Source of the DNA: Paenibacillus glycanilyticus NBRC 16618
GTDB taxonomy: Bacteria; Bacillota; Bacilli; Paenibacillales; Paenibacillaceae
Direction of reading: 5' to 3'
DNA: 64,000 bases
NCBI RefSeq assembly: GCF_004000805.1
Contig: NZ_BILY01000004.1
Coordinates: 1-64,000 of the forward strand
The position numbers and the translations under genes are program-made. The notes below the pieces were generated by a model that was given only the letters and a program-made list of their open reading frames with translations, made no database searches and was not told the DNA's origin. Positions 35,754-45,364 of the stretch are shown here, piece after piece (the first letter of the stretch is position 1; every line of letters starts with the position of its first letter).

Positions 35754-37631
35754 TTATCGTGTTCTTGATGTCTTTCGTTCGCCGATTAACGGGAATTCCC
35801 CGATCCGAAGCTTTGCTCCGCCATACGGAACAAGCACAAGCTCGGTGACCGGCTGATCATCTGTATTCGGTGCGATTGGCGGAGTTCCTGCATTATTGCC
35901 CTCCATTTTCCAATCCGGCACCAGCTGGCCCAATACGGCGAGCTTAACGGGAGACTCTACGGCCAGGAACGGCTGGTATGGAATTTCCTCGCTGCTTGCA
36001 ACCGCCTTGAACGTGGTATCCGCCAGCAAGCCGTATTTCCACGGGGAAGCCGGGTACACCTCATAATCATGGAACCGTTCGCGCTTCCGCAGCAGCTGCC
36101 AGTTCTCTTCCACGGGAAGGGCATAAACAAGAGGTCCGCGTTCCACGCTTACGGCATACAAATTGCGGGAGACGGTCTTCGGCTCCATCGGAAGCAACAG
36201 CTCAATGCGGTCCCCGGTCTGCCATTCGCGGTGAATGGCCGCATAACCTTGCTCGATCTCAAGCGCTGCAGCGGTTCCGTTTACCGTAATGACCGGCGAT
36301 TCGCACCAGCCCGGAATACGCAGCCGTACCGCAAAGCTGGCCGAACGCTCCAGCTGAAGCTCTACTTTTACCCGCTCCCGGAACGGATACTCCCCGGATA
36401 CCCGAAGCTCGGCTTGCACGCCGCCCGCGACCTTCGTACGAACAAGACAAGGAGCATAGGAAACGGCAGCTAACCCGCCCTCATGGTCTTTCATCCACAA
36501 ATGGGAAACCAGCTTAGGCCAGCCCTGGTGCATGTTGGCCGTACAGCACCCGAAATTCGGCTCCAGGCCAAAGACGTTGGCATATGGACCGTTGCTCCAT
36601 GCACGTGGGGCCACGTTGCAAATAATCTGATTCACCTGCTGATCGTATTGATGGGAGGTCCAATCCGCCGAAATGGCGGCAGGCAAAGCGTTAAAGGCTA
36701 CCTTTTCCAATACGTCGGCAAATTTGCCGTCTCCGAAAATCCGTGTCAACTGCTCCAGCGTGAACATGTATTCCACTACCGCGCATAATTCCACGCCTTG
36801 GCTTGGATGCGTGCCAGACAGCCATTCGTCGCCGGAGAACATGCCATGCGCCTGTCCATGATAAGTCATCAGGCTTTCGATTCCGCGGTACACCGCCTCC
36901 AGCTCATGGCTGTCCTCGGTCAGCTCGTAGAGCACGCCCGGCGTCTTGAGTCCCATCGCCACATTAACGACATGCGTTCTCCAATCCCACTGCTCGACCT
37001 TCCGCCAGAACGGAAAATCGTAAAAGATATCGGTCCAGTCCGTTGTCTGCTCCTTCACGATGGAAGCCAGCTTCAGCAGTTCTTCCTTGCCGGTGCGCTT
37101 ATACAGCCAGATGAGGCAGAGAAGCAGCTCCGCGCCGCGCGCTTTGGCCCATCCCTGCAGCGGCTGCTCCTCAATCTGCCCGGCTACGTAATCCGCGAAT
37201 CTCGTCAGGAACGGAATAACCCGCGCATCGCCGGTCGCTTCCTCGTATTGCGTAAAGACCTTGAGCATGATCATGTAATGCCACCAATCCTGCTCCTTGC
37301 TTACGTCATTATTGACCGTCTCGATTCGCGCAGGACCAAACATGCCGCTCTCCTGCTGGCTGTTCAGCGCCCATTCCACCCAGCGGTTTGCCTTCGCGAT
37401 CAATGTCTCATCGTTCAAAATATACGCAAGCGGCAGCAATCCGTCCAAATAATACGGACCACGCTCCCAGCTTTCGCCGTTGCCGCCAATCCATCCGTTA
37501 TCCGGGCCAACGTCCGGCCAATGCTCCTCCAGATGTCCCGTTAATCCGTCTGCCTGAATCCGAAGCTGGTTGTACAGCCACCCTTCCGCTTGTATGCTGC
37601 CGAGCGGCAAAGCCTCAAAGATACTCTTCAT
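35754..37631 (-). CDS. GH127-type beta-L-arabinofuranosidase
   Basis: A 625-residue DUF1680/GH127 enzyme: an (alpha/alpha)6 barrel (about 1-420) followed by beta-sandwich domains. The metal/nucleophile motif is intact: ELC (Glu281, Cys283) and GCC (Cys362-Cys363), matching the zinc site in which one Cys of the CC pair is the nucleophile; Glu269 (GDEW) is a likely acid/base. Cytoplasmic (no signal peptide). It would remove terminal beta-L-arabinofuranose, as from hydroxyproline-linked glycans; other DUF1680 branches act on other sugars. ATG 37631 has GGAGGG 8 bases upstream. Divergent from an AraC regulator. Confidence 0.88.
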   Translation of the reverse strand: MKSIFEALPLGSIQAEGWLYNQLRIQADGLTGHLEEHWPDVGPDNGWIGGNGESWERGPYYLDGLLPLAYILNDETLIAKANRWVEWALNSQQESGMFGPARIETVNNDVSKEQDWWHYMIMLKVFTQYEEATGDARVIPFLTRFADYVAGQIEEQPLQGWAKARGAELLLCLIWLYKRTGKEELLKLASIVKEQTTDWTDIFYDFPFWRKVEQWDWRTHVVNVAMGLKTPGVLYELTEDSHELEAVYRGIESLMTYHGQAHGMFSGDEWLSGTHPSQGVELCAVVEYMFTLEQLTRIFGDGKFADVLEKVAFNALPAAISADWTSHQYDQQVNQIICNVAPRAWSNGPYANVFGLEPNFGCCTANMHQGWPKLVSHLWMKDHEGGLAAVSYAPCLVRTKVAGGVQAELRVSGEYPFRERVKVELQLERSASFAVRLRIPGWCESPVITVNGTAAALEIEQGYAAIHREWQTGDRIELLLPMEPKTVSRNLYAVSVERGPLVYALPVEENWQLLRKRERFHDYEVYPASPWKYGLLADTTFKAVASSEEIPYQPFLAVESPVKLAVLGQLVPDWKMEGNNAGTPPIAPNTDDQPVTELVLVPYGGAKLRIGEFPLIGERKTSRTR

Positions 37632-37809
37632 GGTTAAGCTCCCTCCCATTCGTCTGTCTCGAATATACCATTGAACGGACCTCCGGCTGGATAGACAATC
37701 GCAACTACTATTTGTCCGATCACAACTTAATAGATTCGGAGGGATGTTTACGAATGTCCCGCATTTACTTATACTGGATTCATTCCTGTACAATCGGAGG
37801 AGACAGATA

Positions 37810-38685
37810 ATGTTTCATTTTGAATGTCCGCCTATGCCCCACTTCGTTCAAATCGGGGAAGATACGTACCAACCGGGCAGAAAACATCCCGACCGCAGCA
37901 GCATCGGCGTGTTTGATCTCCTCTTCGTAACCGAAGGATGCCTGTATCTGGCCGAAGGGGAGAACGAGCTCACCTTGCCGGCCGGTTTTTTCGGCATTTT
38001 GCGCCCGGACCTGGACCATCATACCGTCATCCCTTGCAGGGAAGAGACTCACTTCTACTGGCTGCATTTCCAGACGACCGGACAGTGGCATCCCGAGCCT
38101 TACGACAAAGAACCCTTGCCGCCTGAGCAAGAGCCTCTTTATCCGCCTATCGAATACTTCTCCTTCTATCTGCCGCGCTCCGGCCCGGTACAAAGCCTCG
38201 GAAGAGGAGAAGAGCTGTTCCGCGAGCTTCTTCACCTGTATGAGAATCCGGCCGGAAACTCCCGCTGGCAGGAGCAGCAGCTGTTCCACGCGATTCTCCT
38301 TAAGCTTCAGGAGGACAGCAAGGAAAAGACAACGCAAAGCTCCCATCTGCAGCTGGCCGAGGATGCCGCTCTTTATTTGCGCAAGCATTACCGCGACCCG
38401 CTAAGCTATAAGCGGATGGCGGAGGAGCTGCATTTTCACGCCAACTATATCGCCTTGTGCATGAAAAGAACGTTTGGCTGCACGCCGCTTGACTATGTCA
38501 CCCAATACCGGATCGAACAAGCCAAACGGCTGCTTATTCACACCAACGATCCTGTCGGCGCCATTGCGGAGGATACCGGCTTTGGTTCCTTCCCGTATTT
38601 CGTCCGCTGCTTCCACAAGCGAACCGGCAAGACGCCTAAGCAGTTCCGGATGCTGTACCGTCAGAGCAAGCCGCCCGCTACCTAG
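37810..38685 (+). CDS. AraC-family transcriptional regulator
   Basis: A 291-residue regulator with an N-terminal cupin-like sensing domain (about 1-170) and two helix-turn-helix motifs at the C-terminus (RMAEELHFHANYIALCMKRT and AIAEDTGFGSFPYFVRCFHK, then the end KTPKQFR). Divergent from the GH127/epimerase operon (178-base spacer), so it probably activates it in response to arabinose or an arabino-oligosaccharide. ATG 37810 has GGAGGA upstream. Its stop overlaps the stop of the last GH76 gene by 8 bases, tail to tail, leaving no room for a separate terminator. Confidence 0.94.
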   Translation: MFHFECPPMPHFVQIGEDTYQPGRKHPDRSSIGVFDLLFVTEGCLYLAEGENELTLPAGFFGILRPDLDHHTVIPCREETHFYWLHFQTTGQWHPEPYDKEPLPPEQEPLYPPIEYFSFYLPRSGPVQSLGRGEELFRELLHLYENPAGNSRWQEQQLFHAILLKLQEDSKEKTTQSSHLQLAEDAALYLRKHYRDPLSYKRMAEELHFHANYIALCMKRTFGCTPLDYVTQYRIEQAKRLLIHTNDPVGAIAEDTGFGSFPYFVRCFHKRTGKTPKQFRMLYRQSKPPAT

Positions 38686-39742
38686 GCGCGAGGAAGCCGT
38701 CTCTTTCCAGCTCCGCCATCGCCTCAAGAAGCATCACGCCGCTCAGCTGGCCGCTCAGTTGAACTTCCGGCTCCGGCTCTCCTGCCCAGGATAAGCTGAA
38801 CAAGCCGGCTTCCGAACGTCCCCTCTCCCACAAGGAGCCCGCGTTATGCCGGATCAGATTGATCCATGGCAGCGACAAATCGGGCTGAATACGGATGAGA
38901 TTAACCAGATAACGGATCAGAATGCCTTTGAACAGGCCGCAGTCGTCATTCCCCTCGCGCGGCAGCATGCCCGTCTCCGGATCGACCAGCTCCTGGACAG
39001 CCGCCCCTGCGGTTCTCTGAGCTTCAACGAGATATCTTTCATCCCCCGTGCAGTTGTACAGCTCAATGCCGGCTCCGATAAAGACGCCTTGGCAATACGT
39101 ATATTTCCAATCGTAATCGATCTTGCCGTCTCCCAGCCGGTTCATGCCGTCCCAGACGAAGCCGGTCTCCGGGTCAACAAGCCGTTCCTTATTGAATTGG
39201 TAGATCCGCTTCGCCCATTCCAAGTCTTCTTCGCGGCGGTTCAACTGATAAATGCGCGCAGCCAGAATGGAGGCCGGAGCATTCGCTGGCGTGTTTTTGT
39301 AGTCCAGCTGATCCTTCTTCCACGCCATGCCGCCGCCCATATGATCGTTCCACGCGGTCTTGATATCTTCCCACAGCTCAAGAGCGCCTTCCTTATAGAA
39401 CGATTTCCCGGTCGCACTATAAGCTCTGAGCAGCGCAAGCGCCATCCATTCCATATCGTCGTAGTAGTTATGAAGCAGCGTATCGCCGTTCCATTTCTTT
39501 GCCCCGCGGAATGCCCGCTCCAGCAGAGCCTCATCCTCTTCCGACTTTGTGCGCCCCAGGGAGTCTACCAATACGTCTACCACATGCGCATGCCACCAAT
39601 AAATCCAGTGATCATTGCAAGTGCCGTTGCATGGCACCACCTGATCCATTACGCCGCGCTGTTCATTCCAGAACAGACGGCGAAAATCCTCCTGCGCGAT
39701 TGCCGCGCGTTCTGCCCAAATTCCTTGTGCTGCCATCGCCAT
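38678..39742 (-). CDS. GH76 alpha-1,6-mannanase-type enzyme, third copy
   Basis: A 354-residue (alpha/alpha)6-barrel protein of GH76, endo-alpha-1,6-mannanases. The catalytic double Asp is Asp95-Asp96 in YYDDMEWMALALLRAY; LDYKNTPANAP and DPETGFVWDGMNR are family blocks. No signal peptide, so it should work in the cytoplasm on imported manno-oligosaccharides. Its ATG overlaps the stop of the preceding GH76 gene as TGATG, which implies translational coupling; AGGAGG is 11 bases upstream. Last gene of the mannan operon, ending over the araC stop. Confidence 0.92.
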   Translation of the reverse strand: MAMAAQGIWAERAAIAQEDFRRLFWNEQRGVMDQVVPCNGTCNDHWIYWWHAHVVDVLVDSLGRTKSEEDEALLERAFRGAKKWNGDTLLHNYYDDMEWMALALLRAYSATGKSFYKEGALELWEDIKTAWNDHMGGGMAWKKDQLDYKNTPANAPASILAARIYQLNRREEDLEWAKRIYQFNKERLVDPETGFVWDGMNRLGDGKIDYDWKYTYCQGVFIGAGIELYNCTGDERYLVEAQRTAGAAVQELVDPETGMLPREGNDDCGLFKGILIRYLVNLIRIQPDLSLPWINLIRHNAGSLWERGRSEAGLFSLSWAGEPEPEVQLSGQLSGVMLLEAMAELERDGFLAPR

Positions 39743-40806
39743 CAGGACTGTACCTCCTCGGATAATGCCGTGCTTGTCAGACCGCGCTTCTCCAGCACAG
39801 CCAGCTGCTCCAGCAGCATAATGCCGCTAAGCTGCGTGCTAAGCGTAACGCGCTCTTCCGGCTGAACGCTCCAGAAGGTGCTGAACACCTTGCGCGCCGG
39901 ATCGGCACCACGCGTCCAGAGCGCCTGGCCCTGCTGCTCCAGCAGCGCCGACAGCTCGGCCCGATCCTCCGATACGGAAGCCAGCTCGCCCAGATAGCGG
40001 ATCAGAATGCCCTTGAACAAGCCGCCGTCCCCATCGCCTTCATCCGGCCATAGACCGCCCTGAAGCAGCTCGTCAGCCGCTGCCTTCGCCGTACGCTCCG
40101 CATCCCGCAAATAAGCCGAGTCGCCCGTAATCCGGAACAGCTCTACCGCAGCGCCAATATAAACGCCTTGGCAGTAAGTGAATTTCCAGTCCTTATCAAT
40201 CGAGCCGTCGCCGGTCCGGTTCATGCCGTCCCAGACAAAGCCGGTCTCCGGATCCACAAGGCTTGCCTTCAGCCAATTGTAGATTTTGTGAGCCCACGCC
40301 AGATCCTCTTCCCGGCCAAACGCTTGATACAATCTTGCCGCCAAAATAACGGCAGGCGCGTTGGCAGGGGTATTCTTGTAATCGAGCTGCGGCTTCTGCC
40401 AAGCGATTCCGCCGCCCGCATGCTCATTCCAGCCGGTTTGGATATCCTCCCACAAGAGAAGGGCCGCACCTTTGTATTTCTCTACGCCTGTCCCCTGATA
40501 AGCCCGCAGCCAAGCGATCGCCATCCATTCCATGTCGTCGTACAGCTCATTGGGCCATTCGCCGTTGTTGCGGCTCAATATGCCTTCATAGAAGGCATCC
40601 AGCCGCTCCCTGTAGAAGTCGCTTCCCGTGCGGTTCAGTCCATCCGCCAATGCATCTACGGCATGCGCCATCCACCAGTAATGAAAAATCGTATTGCAAG
40701 CGCCGTCCGGGCACGGAATTTCGATATCGTACATGTTAATGGAAGGATTCCAATACAATTGCTCCAATGCCTGCTGCGCCTCTTCCGCTCTTGCCGCCCA
40801 CACCAT
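39742..40806 (-). CDS. GH76 alpha-1,6-mannanase-type enzyme, second copy
   Basis: A 354-residue GH76 protein, close paralogue of its two neighbours. Catalytic pair Asp90-Asp91 (LYDDMEWMAIAWLRAY); FTYCQGVYIGAAVELF and EGDGDGGLFKGILIRYLGEL are shared with the first copy. No export signal. ATG 40806 is preferred (GGGGAG 10 bases upstream); a GTG three codons earlier lies on the site. Starts 27 bases after the first GH76 stop. Confidence 0.92.
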   Translation of the reverse strand: MVWAARAEEAQQALEQLYWNPSINMYDIEIPCPDGACNTIFHYWWMAHAVDALADGLNRTGSDFYRERLDAFYEGILSRNNGEWPNELYDDMEWMAIAWLRAYQGTGVEKYKGAALLLWEDIQTGWNEHAGGGIAWQKPQLDYKNTPANAPAVILAARLYQAFGREEDLAWAHKIYNWLKASLVDPETGFVWDGMNRTGDGSIDKDWKFTYCQGVYIGAAVELFRITGDSAYLRDAERTAKAAADELLQGGLWPDEGDGDGGLFKGILIRYLGELASVSEDRAELSALLEQQGQALWTRGADPARKVFSTFWSVQPEERVTLSTQLSGIMLLEQLAVLEKRGLTSTALSEEVQS

Positions 40807-40833
40807 TGCTCTCACTCTCCCCGTATCCTCTGC

Positions 40834-41991
40834 CTACTGTAATTGTCCGTTTTTCTCCAATACGGCCATCTGCTCGAGCAGCATTATTCCGCTTAGTTCC
40901 GTGCTTAACTGCACGATTGAATCCGGCGCTTCGGCCCATGAATTGCTGAATACCGCTTTATCTTCCGCTTTGCCGTATTGCCATAAGCTGTTCGCGTTGG
41001 TCTCAAGCATGCCAATCCATTCTTTACGCTCCGGCCCATCCGGATCAGCGGCAATCAGCTCTCCCAAATAGCGGATTAATACGCCTTTGAACAAGCCCCC
41101 GTCGCCGTCGCCTTCCGATGGAAGCATGCCGGTTGCGGGAGACAGGAACGCCTCCTTCAGATGAGCCGCCGTCCGGCGGGCATCCTCCAGATAAGCCTTA
41201 TCCTCCGTTGCCCGGAACAGCTCAACGCCGGACCCGATAAACACGCCTTGGCCATACGTGAATCTCCATTCCTTGTCGATATTGCCGTCGCCCGTCCGGT
41301 TGATTCCGTCCCATACGAGACCGGTATCCGGATCCACAAGCGTCTCTTTTTGCCAATCGTAAATCTTTTTCGCCCAGGCCAGATCTTCCCCGTTATGGAA
41401 ATGGCCGTACAGCCGTGCCGCCAAAATAGCCGCAGGAGCATTCGCTGGCGTATTCTTGTAATCGGTCTGCTCCTTGCGCCAAGCGATGCCGCCGCCCATC
41501 TCCCCGTTCCAGCCGCCTTTAATCTCTTCCCACAGTTCAAGCGCTGCCTGCTTATACTTCTCGTCCTTGGTGGCATCGTAAGCTCTCAGCCAGGCTAACG
41601 CCATCCATTCCATATCATCGTAATAATCGTTGATCATCACGCCGGCGTTGCGATCGAGCAGACCTTGATACAGCTTGGCGATTTGCTCCGCGTACCGTTC
41701 ATCGCCGCTGCGCTCGTAGCCGTCGACCAGCGCATCCACCGCATGCGCCAGCCACCAATAATTAAACGGATCGGTGCATAGCTGAGCAATGCACGGTGCA
41801 GCATTGTTGTAGAGCCCGCGCTTGTCGTCCCAGAACGACTTGGTCAGTTCAAGCTGCGCTTCTTCCGCCCGCTCCTGCCAAATGACGGGGGTTGCTGCCG
41901 GTTTATCCTTCCAGACCAATGACCAGACCAACGCTATGAGGATAACTGCCGTTGCGCCGGCCAGCCACAAATATCGTTTGTTGCGATTCAA
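40834..41991 (-). CDS. GH76 alpha-1,6-mannanase-type enzyme, membrane-anchored first copy
   Basis: A 385-residue GH76 protein with an N-terminal hydrophobic segment (about residues 7-27) after a basic start, with no signal-peptidase or lipobox site, so probably a membrane anchor exposing the enzyme outside. Catalytic pair Asp125-Asp126 (YYDDMEWMALAWLRAY). It would cut surface-bound alpha-1,6-mannan, for example from fungal walls, before import. TTG start, five bases after the permease stop; the AAAGG site lies inside the permease's last codons. Confidence 0.9.
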   Translation of the reverse strand: MNRNKRYLWLAGATAVILIALVWSLVWKDKPAATPVIWQERAEEAQLELTKSFWDDKRGLYNNAAPCIAQLCTDPFNYWWLAHAVDALVDGYERSGDERYAEQIAKLYQGLLDRNAGVMINDYYDDMEWMALAWLRAYDATKDEKYKQAALELWEEIKGGWNGEMGGGIAWRKEQTDYKNTPANAPAAILAARLYGHFHNGEDLAWAKKIYDWQKETLVDPDTGLVWDGINRTGDGNIDKEWRFTYGQGVFIGSGVELFRATEDKAYLEDARRTAAHLKEAFLSPATGMLPSEGDGDGGLFKGVLIRYLGELIAADPDGPERKEWIGMLETNANSLWQYGKAEDKAVFSNSWAEAPDSIVQLSTELSGIMLLEQMAVLEKNGQLQ

Positions 41992-41996
41992 TGCGA

Positions 41997-42920
41997 TCAG
42001 CCTTTCGTTCCCGTAAAGGCAATGCCCTGTACGAAATACTTCTGAAGCAGAAGGAACAAGACGAGAATGGGCAGAATCGCGATCAGCGCACCGGCCATCA
42101 TAGGGCCGAAATCGGTCTGATGGTTGAACGAGAACGCCTGCAGTCCCATCTGTATCGTTGCTTTTGCCGGGTCATTCAAGATGATCATCGGCCACAGGAA
42201 GCTGTTCCAGCCCGCCTGGAAGGTAAAGATCGAAAGGGTTGCAAGCGCCGGCTTCGTCAGCGGCAGATAAATATTCCAGAAGATGCGGAACTCGCCGGCG
42301 CCTTCGATCCGCGCCATTTCCATCATGTCGGAAGGCAGCGTCAGGAAGAACTGCCGCATGAAGAAGACCGCGAATGATCCGGACGCACCCGGCAGAATAA
42401 TTCCCCAGAAGGAATTCAGGAAGCCGTTGCCTCCTGCACCAAGGATGTCATTTCCGCCAATCAGCGGGAAATGCTTCAATACATAGAAGCTTGGAATCAT
42501 TGTCACGATGCCCGGAATCATCATCGCCGCCAGCAGGATGCGGAACAGCGGTTTATTCAGCTTGAAGTTCAGCTTGGCGAAGGCGTAGCCGCTGATAGAC
42601 CCAAAGAACAGGTTGCATAATACGCCCGCTGCGGCCAGGATAAAGGAGTTTGCGAAATATCCCGCGAACGGTACGGTCGTAAACGCCGACCGGTAATGCT
42701 CTAACGTAAGCTTGGACGGAATCCACTTGATCGGCACCGAGAAGATCTCGTTGCTTGGTTTAAACGAAGTAATCAGACTCCAGAAAAACGGCAAGAACAT
42801 TGCTGCCGCTATAGCTATCGCAACCGCGTAGAACAGGACGCCGACCAGAACTCTTTTGAGAGTATAAGAAGGCGGCTTGGGTGCGCGTACTGCAATGGAT
42901 TTGACAATAGGCTGTGCCAT
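41997..42920 (-). CDS. Carbohydrate ABC transporter permease (MalG type), mannan locus
   Basis: A 307-residue permease with six hydrophobic segments and the EAA loop MEMARIEGAGEFRIFWNIYLP. Its last codons overlap the ribosome-binding site of the first GH76 gene. ATG with AAGGAGG upstream. Functions with the MalF-type permease 12 bases upstream and the lipoprotein receptor; no ATPase is encoded nearby. Confidence 0.95.
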   Translation of the reverse strand: MAQPIVKSIAVRAPKPPSYTLKRVLVGVLFYAVAIAIAAAMFLPFFWSLITSFKPSNEIFSVPIKWIPSKLTLEHYRSAFTTVPFAGYFANSFILAAAGVLCNLFFGSISGYAFAKLNFKLNKPLFRILLAAMMIPGIVTMIPSFYVLKHFPLIGGNDILGAGGNGFLNSFWGIILPGASGSFAVFFMRQFFLTLPSDMMEMARIEGAGEFRIFWNIYLPLTKPALATLSIFTFQAGWNSFLWPMIILNDPAKATIQMGLQAFSFNHQTDFGPMMAGALIAILPILVLFLLLQKYFVQGIAFTGTKG

Positions 42921-42932
42921 TTGCGTGCCTCC

Positions 42933-43820
42933 TTACACAATCGGTTCTTCGGATTTATTAATGCGCATGTTAATGAAAGAAAAGATCAGAATCGCCACGG
43001 CCAGCACAAACGCTTGGGCAGACGCGTAACCCATCTTGAGCTGGTTGAAGCCCTGGTTATAAATGAGATATACCGGCGTCTTGGTCACGTTGCCCGGACC
43101 GCCTTGCGTCAAGACAAAGGCCTGGTCGAACAGCTGCAGCGCCCCGATAATCGCCATCGTGCTGACAAGGAACGTCGTTGGGCGAAGCTGCGGCCAAGTA
43201 ATATAACGGAACCGCGCAAATGCGGTTGCTCCGTCCAGCTTGGCGGATTCGTACAAGTAATCCGGCACGCCTTGCAGGCCGGCGATATAAATGATCATAT
43301 TGGAGCCGACCGACTGCCATAACGTCACCATAATAATGGAGAACATCGCCGTCTCGGTCTGAGCGAGCCAAGCCGGACCGGTAATGCCCGCGTAGCTGAG
43401 CAGGTTGTTCACCAGGCCGAACTCCGGGTGGAGCAGCCAGATCCAGACGGTGGACGCCGCAACGGCGGAGGTTAAGGTCGGAAGATAATTGAGCGTACGG
43501 AATAGCTTGACGCCGAACCGCTTGAAGTTCAGAAGCATGGCAAGCAATAAGGAAATGATGATGTTCAGCGGCACGAAAATAACGGAATAGAAGAATACGT
43601 TCTTGAACGTCGTCCAGAACAGATCATCCTCAAGCAGCTTCTTGTAATTGTCGAGCTTAACGAATTCCATCCGGCTGACCACATCGTAGTTCGTAAAGCT
43701 TAAGTAGAGCGCCATGACGACAGGAATAATGGTAAAAGCGAAAAACAGCAGCATCGTTGGGGTAATAAATAAGTAGGCCATGCGGGCCTGATGCTGATTC
43801 AGCTTGCCCATTGAAGACAT
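42933..43820 (-). CDS. Carbohydrate ABC transporter permease (MalF type), mannan locus
   Basis: A 295-residue permease with six hydrophobic segments and EAA loop YESAKLDGATAFARFRYITWP. ATG 43820 has GGAGGA six bases upstream; a GTG two codons before it overlaps the site. Separated from the receptor gene by 107 bases containing hairpins, which probably lower permease expression relative to the receptor. Confidence 0.94.
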   Translation of the reverse strand: MSSMGKLNQHQARMAYLFITPTMLLFFAFTIIPVVMALYLSFTNYDVVSRMEFVKLDNYKKLLEDDLFWTTFKNVFFYSVIFVPLNIIISLLLAMLLNFKRFGVKLFRTLNYLPTLTSAVAASTVWIWLLHPEFGLVNNLLSYAGITGPAWLAQTETAMFSIIMVTLWQSVGSNMIIYIAGLQGVPDYLYESAKLDGATAFARFRYITWPQLRPTTFLVSTMAIIGALQLFDQAFVLTQGGPGNVTKTPVYLIYNQGFNQLKMGYASAQAFVLAVAILIFSFINMRINKSEEPIV

Positions 43821-43871
43821 CAGCACTCCTCCCTCCTTCGTAGTGAATCCCGTAAGGCCGGCCGGAATAGA

Positions 43872-43895
43872 TAAAGGGAGGTCTCCCTCCCTTTA
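43872..43895 (-). promoter_or_regulatory. Intercistronic hairpin between receptor and permease genes
   Basis: A perfect 10-bp stem (43872-43881 with 43886-43895), no T-run, followed by a smaller CCGG/CCGG hairpin at 43899-43916. Probably an RNA-stability or partial-attenuation element. Confidence 0.55.
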
Positions 43896-43927
43896 CCATC
43901 CGGTCCGCACCACCGGGAGACCTTCAA

Positions 43928-45274
43928 TTATTTCACGTCTTCGTTGTCCGCGAGCTGCTGGTCTCCCCGCTGCTGCGCTTTCTTAAGCGTATCCTCCGCG
44001 TTTTGCTTCTTCTGCTGGTACAGCTGCAGGTTCGGAATAAGCGCTTCGGTCTCCATGACGGAGTAGCCAGGGTGAGCCGGACGAGTCTTCGCGAATTCGA
44101 GCGTATCGAGGAATGGCTGCCAGAGCGGATCTTCCTTGAAGAACGGATCGTCAAGCGCCGGCTTGTAGCCAGGAATGTTCAAGCTTGTTTTTGCCCACAG
44201 AAGCGCGTTGTCTTTATTCGCCGTCCACCACTTGATGAACTCCCATGCCGCTTCCTGATTTTTCGAGGCTTCCGGAATAACGAGGCCAAAGCCGCCCATC
44301 ACGCCGCCTTTGTCTCCGTTAGGTCCAGCCGGAGGAGGCACAACCCCGAAGTCCAGATCCTTGCCGTATTTCTTATACGTGCTTAGCATCCATGGACCGT
44401 TGTAAGTCATTGCAACCTTGCCGGTTGCGAAAGCGTCGGTTCCTTCGCCAAGACCTTGCTCGAAGCCAACCTTATACACTTTGTCCTGGTTCAGCATGCG
44501 GTCCCAGAACTCTAGCACGGACAGGCCTTTTTCGTTGTTGAAGTTCGTTTTCTTGCCGTCGTCGGTCAGCATCGAGCCGCCTGCTTGTTGAAGATACATA
44601 TTAAAGAGTCCGTTATCGGCAAGCGAGAAGCCTGCTACTTCAAGCTTGCTTCCGTTCCATTTGGTTGTCTTGATGGCAGCCTGCTCGAGCTCATCCCAAG
44701 TTGTAGGAGGCTGCGTTACGCCTGCGTCGGCCAAAAGTTTTTTGTTATAGAAAAGCGCGCGGGCATCAACGGTTAAAGGAAGGCCGTACAGCTTGTCGCT
44801 ATTGGACAATTCCTTCAGCGCTTCGCCGTAGAAATCATCCTTGTTCAAGCCGTCTTTCGCCATGAAATCATCGATTGGGTGAAGCACGTTTTTCGGCGCG
44901 TACAGCGGCGTCCGCCATCTGTCCCACAGCAGCACGTCAGGTGCGCCGCCGGATGTGGCAGCCGTCAGGAACTTCGTAATCAGATCCTGCTGAAGCACAT
45001 ACTTGACATGAATTTTGTCCTGCGATTTGTTGAAAGCGTCAACCATCGTCTGGAATTGCTTCTGTCCGTCACCGGCCCAGTCGCCCCAGAACGTCAGCTC
45101 TACGGCTTTGCCGTCGCCGGAATTGCTTGAAGCGTTATCCGTTTGCCCATCGTTGCTTGCACTCGCATTGCTGCTTTCCGTGCTGTTGCCATTGCTGCTT
45201 GTCGTTGTTTTTGCGCAGCCGGCTGCCGTTGCTACTACCGTGACCAAGGCGATCATCGTGATCCATTTTTTCAC
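43928..45274 (-). CDS. Sugar-binding lipoprotein of ABC importer, mannan locus
   Basis: A 448-residue extracellular solute-binding protein. The lipobox ends AAGC (Cys20), followed by a Ser/Asn/Thr-rich linker to about residue 55 and the domain start VELTFWGDWAGDG. Presumed ligand: alpha-1,6-linked manno-oligosaccharides, from the flanking GH125 and GH76 genes. GTG start with GGGAGG 8 bases upstream. A cre-like site lies 77 bases upstream, at the end of the GH125 gene. Confidence 0.94.
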   Translation of the reverse strand: MKKWITMIALVTVVATAAGCAKTTTSSNGNSTESSNASASNDGQTDNASSNSGDGKAVELTFWGDWAGDGQKQFQTMVDAFNKSQDKIHVKYVLQQDLITKFLTAATSGGAPDVLLWDRWRTPLYAPKNVLHPIDDFMAKDGLNKDDFYGEALKELSNSDKLYGLPLTVDARALFYNKKLLADAGVTQPPTTWDELEQAAIKTTKWNGSKLEVAGFSLADNGLFNMYLQQAGGSMLTDDGKKTNFNNEKGLSVLEFWDRMLNQDKVYKVGFEQGLGEGTDAFATGKVAMTYNGPWMLSTYKKYGKDLDFGVVPPPAGPNGDKGGVMGGFGLVIPEASKNQEAAWEFIKWWTANKDNALLWAKTSLNIPGYKPALDDPFFKEDPLWQPFLDTLEFAKTRPAHPGYSVMETEALIPNLQLYQQKKQNAEDTLKKAQQRGDQQLADNEDVK

Positions 45275-45350
45275 TTTTCATGCCTCCCTTTTTTAGTAAC
45301 CCACTATACTGTTTATTTCGAAGGAAGCCTCCGTTAAGCAAAGCCTCCTA

Positions 45351-45364
45351 TGAAACCGCTTTTA
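45351..45364. promoter_or_regulatory. cre-like site (CcpA) upstream of the receptor gene
   Basis: TGAAACCGCTTTTA matches the TGWAANCGNTNWCA consensus at 13 of 14 positions. It overlaps the last codon of the GH125 gene and lies upstream of the ABC/GH76 genes. Suggests catabolite repression, or a roadblock between GH125 and the importer. Confidence 0.55.
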